Shown: piece after piece, positions 1-13,000 of the stretch
Layout: every line of letters starts with the position of its first letter
Numbering within the stretch: the first letter of the stretch is position 1
NCBI GenBank assembly: GCA_030323885.1
Contig: CM059193.1
Span: 54,092,749-54,156,748, forward strand
DNA: 64,000 nucleotides
DNA from: Branchipolynoe longqiensis
Taxonomy: Eukaryota > Annelida > Polychaeta > Phyllodocida > Polynoidae
Direction of reading: 5' to 3'
The notes under the pieces: model-generated
Database searches by the model: none
Told to the model about the DNA's origin: nothing
The model's input: the letters and a program-made list of their open reading frames with translations, nothing else
Made by a program: the position numbers and the translations under genes

Positions 1-360
1 GCTCTCTGCTTTTTCCACCTTTGGGATTTCTTCACCTCGGACCGCTGCATCCCCTCGGACCGATCCCCCGCCGCATCAAGCACCGCGGAAGGGAAAGCGG
101 ACGACCGCCACGGCCACCCCGGCCCCCTCCTCGGGCACGCCGGGAGGCGCCTCGCCCAGCTCGGCCCCGGGTCCCTCCCCGGCGCCGCGGGACCAGCCCT
201 CGGGCGCTGAGGCTGCCCTCCGACACATCACGGCCCGTCGGCTTCGGACGACGTACAGCCCACCGCCCATCACATCACCTCGGGCACACGTCACGGGGGA
301 GCGCACCCCCCCCCCCCCCCCCCCCCCCGCCACCTCAAGCACCGCCCCGGGGGGCACAGA
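1..360 (+). repeat. GC-rich repeat fragment related to the 15-17 kb element
   Basis: Very GC-rich with a poly-C run at 307-328. Runs such as CACCTCGGACCGCTGC and CCTCGGGCGC are shared with the reverse complement of 16850-17030, the start of the gag-like ORF there. Likely a truncated, diverged copy in the opposite orientation. The Pro/Arg-rich open frames here are GC artefacts or gag remnants. Confidence 0.55.
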
Positions 361-431
361 CCAAAGGCTTCAGCAGTAAAAAGTTCTATTAAATTGGCTT
401 GGTAGTCCATTCTATGTGGCAAAAAAATGCT

Positions 432-546
432 TAAATAAGTGAATCAGTGTCTAAGTTAGATACGTAGAATCAAATCTAGCTCAGTGTTTTGGTTCTAAAA
501 ATTTGATACTTTCATTGGACTATGCAGCTTTAAATTTCATGTAAGA
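432..546 (-). repeat. About 100-bp interspersed repeat (R100)
   Basis: Reads, on the minus strand, TTTAAAGCTGCATAGTCC-like start then ...ATCTAACTTAGACACTG. Copies, some partial: 1112-1215 (+), 2731-2830 (+), 3040-3072 (-), 17998-18020 (+), 19768-19862 (-), 38884-38955 (-), 48935-49031 (-). This copy and the one at 1112 face each other around GNPTAB exon m. Confidence 0.8.
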
Positions 547-896
547 CCGGCTTATTACATTGCACCCGAGAAGTCCAGACTATGGGTAGTTCAGGGTCCA
601 TACGGGGCCTGGAAAGTCATAAAAAGTCTTGAACTTCCTTTTCTCCATCTCAAAGACTTTAAAGACCTTGAATTGAACATATTTTGGGCAATTAGTCAAA
701 AACAGCCTTGAACAGTGTTGAAATAGCCTTGAATTCCATATGAGTACATGTGTAAGGACCCTGGTAGTTAGCGAGATCTCGGGGCTCATACGTATACAAC
801 TACTGCCATACATATTTATCCGGCGCCAGGTGAAAATGATGATAAGATACTCTAGAGGCTGAATTAGTCTGACGGTAGAAGACTGCTTAGTGTTAC

Positions 897-1004
897 CATT
901 TCCTTTTCATAGTAGACCTCCATCTGCCGGCCCCAGGTGAAGGTTGCGAGTGCCGGTAGGTGCTGGGAACAGTTGATGAGCATTTGCTCCATCCCGGTCA
1001 GCGT
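897..1004 (-). CDS. GNPTAB: GNPTAB exon m: [11 protein letters not shown] segment
   Basis: 36 codons, phase 0 both ends; acceptor GTCCAG, donor GTAACA (weaker). Encodes [17 protein letters not shown] then a less conserved stretch ending VYYEKEM. The upstream part matches vertebrate GNPTAB closely. The donor choice is the least certain one. The remaining exons (CR4, C-terminal membrane anchor) are left of the window. Confidence 0.88.
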
Positions 1005-4000
1005 CTGGACACACAGACAAGGAGGCAAGGTCAACAAGCTGTGACGTCACAAATACATGTCTTAAACACATCATACTAACAGCACACTAACATCCACTGT
1101 TCTGATTTACTTAAAGCTGCATAGTCTGATGAAAGCATAACATTTTCAAAACCAAAATAATTATCTAGATTTGATTTTACTATATCTAACTTAGGTACTG
1201 GTGCACTTGTGATTAAATCCACTGAGTTACATATTTACGATACATATATATCTATTTGAAAATATGTATATGTATTCTTTTAGAAAAACAATGCTCAAAG
1301 AAAATGCTAGAGCCATGCAAATTGCAATACAATATAATGCATTTTCACTGAATGCATAATACTTTTATCGAACTGGATTTGCATGCAGTTACTATTACAG
1401 CTGATAGGTCATTTATAATATGTATAATACTTTTATTATTGAACAGGATTTGCATGCAGTTACTATTGCAACTGCTAGATTCATTTGTGTATCTCTGGCA
1501 CTGACAATATACAGTATTCAATGAATAAATAACATTTAATAAAAAAAACCACTAAAATCTGTCCTCTTCTGTGAATATGCAAATGTTGTAACAACAATTT
1601 GTGTCGAAATTGTTATCATGGGCCAAATAGACCAATGAGAAACAATAAAATATTTAAATTTTAGACCACAGAATTGTCTGTCAGTGAACATGTCCTGGTC
1701 TCATCATATATTTTTTTGACACGTGTTTGTTTCCTCAAAGAGCAGTCTATAGGTTATCTGTATATCAGCTGCAGCATTACATATTATTTGTTTATAAGGG
1801 ACATTGGGAAGACAACCATTAATGTCCTCACTGTTCCTAGAATTTCTGACAAGAGTCAAAAGGTTAATTTACGTTTGTGAACTGTGTATGGAAATTGTGG
1901 GAAAAAAAAAGAGTCTAAAATGTCTTACAGTCCCACTGCAATACGGGCCCTCTGAGTTACCATCCGCCCCTCTCGGGGTAGGGACTGGAGCAGTGCCGGA
2001 TTTAGATGAAGAGAGGCCCGAGGCTATTCCACTTGTAAGGGCCATCCTAAAGGCCTATGGCACTTTGGCAGCGTCTATAATATTATACATCTTGGCCGGA
2101 GCTGCCCCCTCTCCCTCCTAGATGTTGAGAGCCTAGGCTTCAGCCTGCCATGCCTATAGGTAAATCCGGCAGTGGACCGGCAGTGGACTGGCAGTGGACT
2201 GGGGATTGGTTAGTTGGTTGTTGAAGTTTTACATCCTGGCAACATCTAAGGTCATATCAGGACAGGTACCGACTTGTGACAGGGCGCACTCATGGCAACT
2301 TAATAGTGCTGCTCCACTGGGAAATCAGGCTGCTGGCACCATGACCCAATATCCCACTCATATTATCCTGACACTGAGCTAACCAGTCTTTGCTCTACCA
2401 TATTAATGCAGAGTGCAGGCTAGGAAGCGACAAGTATCAATTTGATATGTCATTGTTGTGACTCGACCAGGAACCAAACTCCCGATCTCCTAATGTTGTA
2501 CATTACCCCTAGGGGGAATACAAGTCTGTACCGACGTTCATGTCGTTCTTCCCTTCTCTAGTTCCGAGGTTTGAGATGGGAGAACCAGCCTCATCACAAA
2601 AGTAACTAAAGAATATACAAAATTGGCTATGCTTAGAAAATCTAGCTGTTGTAGACGGGAACTGTTGGGGTTCCCATCCAAATAAAACTACAAACAAAAG
2701 GTATCTTCAATGTTCTAGCGTGTATTAATGTTAAAGCTGCATAGTCCGATAAAAGCATTAAATTTCAAAACCAAAACAATTATCTAAATTTGATCATAGA
2801 TATCTAACTTAGACACTGGCGCACTTATTAAGCATTTATTGCTGGTTAGACGGAATACGGAGTCAATTTAATAGAATCTGTTATTGCTGAAGCCTATGGC
2901 CTCAGACTTTTGGCAATTAATTTAGCATGTTTGCATGTCAAATATCTCAAAAGTTAGCAATTTAAAATAAAAGTTACTTCAAACTGAAGTAAGGTAGATC
3001 ATAACGATCAACCAGATATATTTATCTCAGAAAATGACTGAAACTCAAAGCCATCGGACTACGCAACTTTAATTGTCTGTCAGAAGGAGTAAAGATTGTT
3101 AGACACACCTGAAGGTCCAGGGGCAATTCGAACAGTCTGGTAGCCATTGTCCGCAGCTCCCGGTCAGATAACACTCTGTGTAAATAAGTAAGTAAGTGAG
3201 GGTGTAGATAAATAGTAAGTAAATAAATAAAGGACGAAGTATATAGACCTATTTCATCTGATGTCAGCATAGGTATTTAGGTCAGTGCGCGCACAACTTG
3301 GCTGCGCGACAACACAGGGTCACACTGCAAACTCAATGGCTATGAGCAATCTTCATACAGAAAATGTGAATTATCTCTAAAGCGCACCACTTAAGAAACA
3401 AACCACTTGGCACACATATAGAAAACATATTCAACAAAAAGATTATATTAAATTTATAAGGTTATGGTTCTGCATTTCTATTAATTTTGAATAAAATTGA
3501 TGTTTTGCACTGCGCGTATCGGCAAACTCAATGCATTGTCAATGGCCGTGAGCAATCTTCATACAGAAAATGTGAAATATCTCTAAAACCACACCACTTA
3601 GAAACAAACCGCTTGGAACACATATAGAAAACAGGTTCAACAAACAGATTATATTAAATATATGAGGTTAGGGTTCTGCATTTCTATTAATTTCGAATAG
3701 AATTGACGTTTTGCACTGCGCGTATCGGCAAACTCAATGTATTGTCAATGGCCATGAGCAATCTTCATACAGAAAAAGTGAAATATCTCTAAACCGACAT
3801 CACCTAGACACAAACCGCTTGGAACACATATAGAAAACATATTCAACAAACAGATTATATTAAATTTATACGGTTAGGGTTCTGAATTTCTATTAATTTG
3901 GAATAAAACTGACGTTTTGCACTGTGCGTATCGGCAAACTCAATGGCGGTGTGCATTCGTTCTGCAGCCAAGCTGCGCGTGCATACACGATGTTTATAAA

Positions 4001-7000
4001 CATTGAAAGGCATCTATAAGTCAATAACTTAGAGAGTAGATAAGTAAGTAGATGAGTAGTAAATAAATAATTAAATGAAGAAGAAAATAAGGAAGTAAGA
4101 AAAGAAGTAAAGATGCAGGTGAAGGAGTAAGTAAGGGAGTAAATAAGATGAGTAAGTAGTAAATAAATAAGTAAAGTAAGTACATAGATAAGTACTTGAA
4201 GTACATAATTAAGTAAGTAAAGAAGTAAGTAAATCGGTAAATAAGGAATGAAATAAATAAATAAATTAAGAAGTAATTCAGTGAATAAATAAGCGCGTTA
4301 TGAAAGAAGTAAATGTCGAAGTAATTAAAGAAGTAGTGAGCTAAGTGAATAAGGATGGAAGGACTGCCTGGAGTGTAAATCTTTTTTTTTCTTTTTTTAA
4401 AAAGTGTTTTATAAAACGTTGTTACTGAGAATCTGACCTGGAGTGAATGACATTGGGAGACTAGAAGCATACCCGGAATGGTCGTTGTCCAGCTCATCGA
4501 AGATGTCGCCCACCGTTGTGGGCTGGGGCTCGCTGACCACGTAGTACATGTAGGCGAAGGCGAACTGCATGTCTGTCGAACTGCGAATCCGATGTGAGGA
4601 AGTTGCGTCCCACTCCTTCGGAAACCTGCCACAGGCAAATGTCTTAAGACATTTTTGTGCTACCTTGTTTGTCAGACATCAGTTAATCTTCAGAGATGCA
4701 ATGGCTGAATCGGTAGAGTGCAGGTTTCCCATGCGGAAGGCCGGGAGTATGATTTCCGGTTGAGTCAAACCAATGACTTACAAAATTGACACTTGTTGCT
4801 ACCTAGCCTGGCGCTCAGTGTTATTAGGATAGGGCAAGGACTGGTTAGCTCAAATCTCAGGATAATGTGACTATGGGGGATATCGGGTCATGGAGCCAAT
4901 GGTCTGGTCTCCCAGTGGGGCATCACTATAAAGTCCCTATGAGTGCGCATTGTCACAAGTCGGGACCCATCCTGATATGACCTTCGGTGTTGCCAGGATG
5001 TAGAACTTTAACAAACAAACAAACCTTCAGAGTTAGAAAATTGGGGGAAATGTAACCTCACTTTAAATTTGTTAAAAGGGCTTTGCATAAAGACGACTAA
5101 GACTAGGTACTCCAAAGTCGGCGTATATGGTGTCCGCAGCGCAAAATTTGACCTATTTTAACCGTTTTAAAAAGGCTTGAATCTCCACTAATTCTGCTTG
5201 GTTTGAAATAAAAATGATATCAAATTAAAGCTTGTTCGTTTGCCTTTTAGGGTGTCTGATTTTTAATCATCATTATGAAAGAAATCACAGTCAATGGACT
5301 CTTGTTGGCGGGTACCATCGGCAGCTCTGAGCATGCTCGCCGATTTTGTTTTCATCCAGTCCGAGCTACTCCCTTCCCTAAACTTGATGGCTTGGTGAGT
5401 ACATTGACCTGAGCTAAAAATAACCACCAATAAAAGATAGAGAAGAATCTAGGCTTCATTAGCATATCAAGCATGAGTGTTTCTGAGTGGGAAATTTGAT
5501 TGAACTGAAGGAGTGAAAACATTAAGACATTAATCCTCCTTGAAAATTGATCAGGATCGTTTTGAAAATTATATCATCAGAAAGCTTAAGTCTTCCTCTA
5601 CCTAACCAGAACAATATTTGGTTGAGATTTATATCATGCGCATCAAGCTTGGTCTGAGAAGTGACTGCTGCAAGAATTTGGCTATTGTCAGCTCGCGATG
5701 CTTAAAAGTGAATGTTGTCTTTCTTTCTCTGATCAGTTAGAAACTGATGTCATCATGTAGAGCTTTTAATTCTGGTTATTCTGGTATAAAGAGTGCAGTG
5801 ATCGGACAATTAGAATGGGAGTTATGCTATTTTTCTTAATTTTATTGTCAGCTCGCGATGCCTAAAATTGAATGTTGTCTTTCTTTCTCTGATCAGTTAG
5901 AAAATTATGTCATCATGGAGAGCTTTTGATTCTGGTTATTTTGGTATAAAGATTGCGGTGATAGGACAATTAGAACGGGAGTTATGCTATTTTTCTATAT
6001 TTTACTGAATTTATTATTGGTGGTTGCTGGAAATTAAGGAATTTAGCAAGTTTGACATGAAATTTCACAAAGAATACTAACAGTGATGGTCTGTACAAAA
6101 TTGAGCTGCTTATTTGTACTATAGAGAATGAGATTCTTTAATATTGGACAGATCATATGCAAAATAGCTTCCAGGTGGGACCCTAAAATCCAAGATTTGG
6201 CTAATTTGGAAATGTGCACAAATCGGGGCAAAATAATCAATCTTTAAGCACTCATAACTTTGCAGCTATTCAATCGATCTAAATGATTTTTATATCATTG
6301 AGATCCAATTTAAAAGATCTGTACAGATATATAAGATGTAATACTGACCTGTTGAAAATAGAAATCACTTTGGAGTACCTACTAAGACCCACAATCCTAA
6401 TACCCCAGTCACACTACTGTTCATGACCACTTCATGGCCACAAAAAAGGGTCGCAAAGTAGTCCTCAGTGGCCGCCGACCTCCTTGCGACCAAAATGGTC
6501 GTAGGGAGGTTGCAGCTACTGCACTAAAATCCTCCTTGCGACCAAGATGGTTGCCCAGAGGTCAGCGACCATTGCTTTGGTCACAAGCAGGTCGTAAGGA
6601 GGTGGGTTCTTCCGTGCAAAGTGGTCGCAAGCAGTCGCAAGTCGTAGTGTGACTGAGGCTTAAATCTGTCGAGCTTCGACAGCCCTTCGACACTCACTTG
6701 GCTTGGAGTGTGTAGACATAGTTGCGGTCGACGAAGTGCGGCATGTGGGCGGGCACTTTGCGGGCTGAGTAGCCGTAGGCAGTGTTGTACAGCCGGTTCA
6801 CATGACGCAGCGAGTCGCCGAACGTGTCCAGCAGGTGGCGCATGGCCGGAAGTGACCCGCTGACGCCGTACGATCTCTGTCGGCTAAGCCGCTCCTTCTT
6901 CTGCAGTGTGCGAGAGAAGCCATTAGATCAGAATGGACACCGACGGCTAATTCTCGGATGGTGTTTGGTCCGCTAATGCTGTATGTTGAAATTTGTATGC

Positions 7001-10000
7001 CACAATTTCACGTAGTTTTATCTGTGTGTGTGTGTGTGTGAAATTAGACTATAGAGGTGGTGTAATGACGTCACAAAACAACTTTTGGTGGCCATATTGG
7101 ATTACATACAGAAGGCTTGCAACATCATACACTGTGCTTATTTACTGATTTGTTCGTTTATTCGTCACTGTTTTGAGCAGTTTGGCCTCAGAAGTTGTTG
7201 CTAAGGTGCTATAAGTAAACACATTGGATGTAAACTGCCCAGAACCTCCCAGAACACAAGAAAACTCTGTTTTACTGCATCTGCATGCATTCACAACATG
7301 GCTAGGGAGGGTGCTCGTAATCCAAGATGGCAGCCCACTGACCGCTGATTGCCAAGTAATGACGTTACGTGCACTCCCTCAATAGGTACGCCCTAGTTCC
7401 TCACGTATCTTTAGCCTCCGTGGCTATGCATAAGTGAGCCATATGTGTAGCCTGTTGGTCTAAACGTACGGTGAGACAGTGGCTACTCATATGTGAGCTG
7501 TGCGTTTAAGGATCTTTCACATTACGATGCATCTCGCAAGCGCGTGGCCAATGCGTAAAATCACTTTTTTACGTCGAGAAGCGTCTAACTTTTCGCCACG
7601 GGGGGCAAAGTTGGATGTATACATACCGTATACATAGGGTATGGCCAACATATGACCAAAGTGCCTTCCGGTGAAAAATGCTTGAATTACGCTCATGGTA
7701 CATTCGCACAACGCCGGTGAACGTTATATGCATTATTTGATCGCCAGAACTATGCCTCATACATTACATACGTCAAGACACGCTGGAGAAATGCTAAATG
7801 TACGTTAGACGTACATTAGTGAATATCATTACAGCTCCAATAGTTGACACTATGGGATGTTCAGTTGGCTGGGAGTCAGTTAATAAAAAAGTAAAATTTG
7901 CAAATATGACACCCATGGCACCAGAAACACTAACTTACTCGTTATGGACAGAATAAATATAAATAGAAAATAGTTATTACAGGATTTGCAGTGGTTTTAT
8001 AGGAATATTTGAGCGTAGGCTCCTCAAAATGTATATATTCTTCATGAAAATTGGCCACAAAATGATGCGGCCAACACTATGTCCGCCATGCTCAATGTCA
8101 ACAGTGTAACTGACAAATTTCAAACCGATGCGTGCGCATCTTCACAAGACAGATGCGCGCGCATCCTCACATACGCCTAGACCGCGAGGCTACAAATACG
8201 GTCACGTATGCATAGACACTACGTTTAAAATTCTCACAATGCACTGTGATGCTGAAATTACGAACTCGTCTATTATAAAATTGTATTTATGTAAGCATGA
8301 TTAAGCCACATTTATAGTATAGTTATACGAATCTTACCTGGGTATAGATGATGGATAACTGTTGTTTTCCTGAGGTAGAAGCCTCGGGTAGACGTGGGCT
8401 AGGGAGAAGGAAGCACGTGAGGTACCAGCAATTTTAACCTACTTATTCAGGATAAAAATGGTCTTTCAATACAATGGATACTATGATTTTCCCGTAATGG
8501 TACACCAACGGGATAGACGTGGTAGGGTGTGGTGGGCGGGCCCTAGCCCACGTCTACCCGAGGCTTCTACCTCGGGAAAACAACAGTTATCCATCATCTA
8601 TACCCAGGTAATATTCGTATAACTATACTATTTTACCTCGGTATACAGCCTCAGGCAAGCCTCAGGCTAGGGAGACCTTTACATAATTCATTTTTATCCT
8701 TAATATCATCCATTCTTATTATAATATTCAACGTTTTTGTTCTCACCTATTCTTGTTAGTTGGCGAGCAGGCGCTTTGCAATGCCAGTAGGCTTTTCTAG
8801 TCGCTTGTTGTAATGTTTTGCAAACGACTTAGCCGTCTTCCAGCCTGCATGCGCTAGTATTCTTTTCACAGAAATACCTAGCAACCGTGCCTTGGAGACC
8901 ATGGCACCTCTAGTTGAGTGGGAAGAGTATTTGCCCGTATCCACTCCAGCCAATTTCAACACCGTAATTGTCCATCTGGCAAGGGTGTCTCGTGAAATTG
9001 CCTTATGTGGCTTTATAAAGCTCACTAATAGTTGTTGTGATGCATGTAAATCCTTTGTCTTAGATATATAAGCCCGTATGGCTGACACAACACATAATTT
9101 CCGATCATTCGGAAAGCAGTCTAAGTGAACCGTAGATAAAGGGTCACCTAACGTGTTCGATTTGAGCAATTGTGCTAAATCAAACGTAGCTTGTTTCTTG
9201 TCTATTTCTAATCCAGTTAAGGATAAAGCAACAATCGTCTGTCCTCTGTGTCCAGTTACTAACAATAACAGGACCGCGACCTTAAAACCTAATTGTTTTA
9301 TATCTAACCACGAGTTGTGAGGCCAAGCCTGAAACAACTTAAATACTATAGACACATCCCAAAACCGACTATACTTTGGTTTTGGAGGATTCCTTTGATA
9401 AATTGAACGAAGTAGATAACAAAGAACATAATGTTTTCCCGACTGTTTCGCCATCAATTCTAGGTAATATGATTGATAACGCACATCTTGCCGCATTGAT
9501 CGACCCAAAGGATAGTCCTTCATCCTCTAGAGAACGAAGAAAACAAGCTACTTGTGAAATTGTTGGATTTGTTGGCTTGACTTTCATTAACAAACAATGT
9601 ACACCCCATTTCTTTAAATAGGATGTGTACATTTTGACAGTTCCTGGCCTCCAGGCATCAGATACTATCCTATTCTCAGTAATTTTGTCCAATCCAAATT
9701 GCTGCAGCTGTTTCCTTAGAAAAGGAATGCCAATAGGGGCGTCGTTGACACATCACCGTGAACCACTAGCGGTCCGTGGTGTGTCAGATTCCCGAGTTTT
9801 CTTGGGAATCGTATATGTTCTTTTGCCAGTTGTGAAACTGCTGGCAGCCAAGGTTGCGCGTCCCAATCGGGCACCACCAGTATAGCATGTGTCCTTTCCA
9901 AACCGATTTTCCTGACAACTCGGCTGATAATGCTAAACGGTGGGAAAATATAAAAATAATTATTTTCCCAGGTAATAGCAAATGCATCTACTTTCCAAGC

Positions 10001-13000
10001 CTCCGGTTCAGGATGCCAAGAAACATAACAAGGTAATTTGTTATTATTTCGTGATGCAAACAAGTCAACTTTAGGTGTACCCCATTTTTCACAAATGAAG
10101 TTAAACAAAGGTGTAGAGAGAGACCATTCTAAATGGTCATGGAAATTTCTACTTTTATGGTCTGCAAGTGTATTTTGTGACCCTGGAATATGCGCTACAG
10201 TCAGCCAGACTTGTTGAGCCTGTGCCCAGTTCCAAATCAGTTTAGACAACTGATTGCAAGGCTTTGATTTGGTTCCACCCATGTTACGAATATATGCCAT
10301 GGCAGTAGTATTATCAGTTAGTATTCTAACTTGTGATTTATGTATCTTTACTAAACTACATAAGCCCAGATAAATAGCACGCAATTCTAGCGCATTAATA
10401 TGGTCTGATTTTTCATCATCAAGCCATCTACCTCCTGTTGTGACCCCATCTCGATGAGCTCCCCAACCTTCTAACGAAGCATCAGTAGTAATTACCGTAT
10501 TAGGTTCCGCCATGCGGATTGGATTTGGTGAACTTGCTATGTGTTGCATCCACCATGCAATATCCTGTAGCCCTTCTTACGAAATAAACATCTTTCGCTC
10601 AAAATTCCCTTTAGTTCGTGTTAACGCTAAATTTTTATCTATTTCTAGAGATTTAATATGGGCCTTCCCATATAGAATAGCGGGTGCATACGATATCATT
10701 ATCCCAATAAGGACTGCGACCTGTCTAATTTTAGGTTTTGGTAACTTAATAAGCTGGGTCGCTGTATTCATAAACTTAATTAGTTTTTGTTCCGTTATCG
10801 ACACTGTAAGAGACTGTGTATCCAGAATAAACCCTAAACATTTGAGTTGTTTTGTTGGTTTAAACACTGACTTTTGTGGATGTACATAAAACCCCAATTT
10901 AGTGAGTAATGCACATAAATCCAAAACTGCATTCACACAATCAATTTGTGTTGATGCTATAATAAAGGAATCATCTATGTATGGAAACATTATATGACCC
11001 TTCCGCGCCATTACTGAGAAAACAGGTTTAAGCAGTTTAGTGAATAAACGAGGGGCACAAGCTAAACCATTCGGCATGCAGGTAAACTCATAGAGTTGGT
11101 TATCCCAAAGAAACCGAAGAAATTTCCGGTCTTTTTCCCTTATGGGAAGCGTATAATATGCATCTTGTAAATCAACACTAGCCATCCACGCATCTGGCGT
11201 AATCAGATCTCGTGCCGTATCTAGCGAGAACATTTTAAAATGTCGATATTCAACCATTTTATTAAGGATTGTTAAATCCAGGATCATTCGAACCTCACCA
11301 TTAGGCTTTGGTCTCGAGAAGATGTTTGAAATAAACTCTCCTGAACAGTATGTCACTTTTTGTATAATTCCTTTCTCAAAGAATTTTTGTACCTGTTTAG
11401 TTAGTGCCGCTCGTTCAACCGGTTCAATGTTATAAGGAAAAGGTATCCTGCCTTGTACCGGAATTTGTGTGAAGGGAATGTGAACACCCCTAACTATTTG
11501 TAAAATTTCTTGGTCACTAGTAATTTTGTGCCACTCAGAAATATGATTATTAATATTACCAGCCACAAAGTTGCTTACAGTTTGTGTGGTTTTAGAGGCT
11601 GGAAGGACTTGTAATGTCTGTGTTTCAACCTCTACTTGGACCCGCCCCTGGGGAAGGGTCTCGGCGAGTTGACGCCTCGGCCTAGTGGCCGTGCGGTGTT
11701 GTCGGTCCAGCCTGAGCGAGCGCCCCGGCTCCGAAAAGCTTGACCGAAGTTTGAGCCCGGTCTGGTTCCCCTGGTGAACCGCCGTGGACGAAAATCCCCT
11801 CGTGACCTTTTGAAATGAGGAGTTTCCTGTTTCTTCTTACCATCCATGTTTTTTGCCACTCTTGGCTGCAGTTTCTACCTCTTTATAGAGGTATTGTAGT
11901 TGACCGCCAAACATTTTCGTGTTATCTAAAGGTTTCCCTTTAATCGGCTCTGGAGCGAGAAAGAGCGTAAACTCTTTCCCATCATTATCCGTAATCTTCT
12001 TTGAGCGAGCCACTTCTTTGCCAGCATCTGTGCAAACCGACTTGAAGACATTTTCATATCTTCGATACGACAGGTAATTACCTGCCGCCGCCAACAATGC
12101 AATTCCTTTGTCCATCGTCTTAGCCAAAGACGAGAACTTATTTTCCCTTTGCATTCTATTTGCCACAGGAGCAATAGCCGTTAGGGTACCAAGCACCGCC
12201 TTATGCACTGTGTGCAACACACCCTCAAATCTCTTACGGTCATCCGTCATATTGACATCTCGATCCATCTCCTTAATGATGGAGTTGGGAACACCTTTAA
12301 TGCCTGTCAACTCATCTGCTAACTTAGAAATAATCTCCGCCGGCTTAAACGTGCGGAAATGGCCATTAATGTTCTCACGCATAAGCGTAGTGGTTTTCAC
12401 ACGCTTAGCCCTTGGCTTCTCCACTTTCTTAGCCACTTTGCCACCAATGGCAGCATAGACACCTTCATATTGCGTGTCTGAATCCGATTCCGTGGAAGTG
12501 GAATCTGTGGACGAATCGGAAGAAGAAGAATCTTTCCTCTTCTTCTTCTTCTTCTTGGACTTGGTCTTGCGCTTTTTGCGAAGTCCAGTCTTCCCCCGTT
12601 CCTTGGTGAAATCATCACCAGAAGAAACGATATGTTTCTTCTTCTTCCTCCGTTTAGGAGAAGGAGGAGGAGCCCTAAGCTCCATCGCTGAGTCTGTCTC
12701 CGAGAAATCCTCACAAGAAGACTCCTCTTGGACACTCGGCATTCACCGTTTACGAGACACCGGTGGTTTGAGAGCCATAATATGACTCTCCATCGCCGCA
12801 AACCGCGTCTCCCAATTTTGAGCCGAGAGAGAGAATATGCGCCCCGGGCTGTGTCGAAGGCCCTGCCGACAACACGGGTGAGGAGTCGTACTCCTCGTCC
12901 AATCCACTCGGAACACGCCCCTCGGCTGCTGCTGCACCGCGCTTACTCCGCTTCGTGGCCATCGGGAACTGAAACAAAGATTTTTGGTCAGTCCCGGTAT

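Noticed and set aside
4021..4638. 205-codon minus-strand frame rich in Tyr, Phe and Leu
   Set aside because: It runs from GNPTAB exon k into an AT-rich simple repeat; only 4473-4625 is coding and the frame used there differs.
6434..6652. 72-codon basic ORF
   Set aside because: It lies wholly inside a palindromic MITE.
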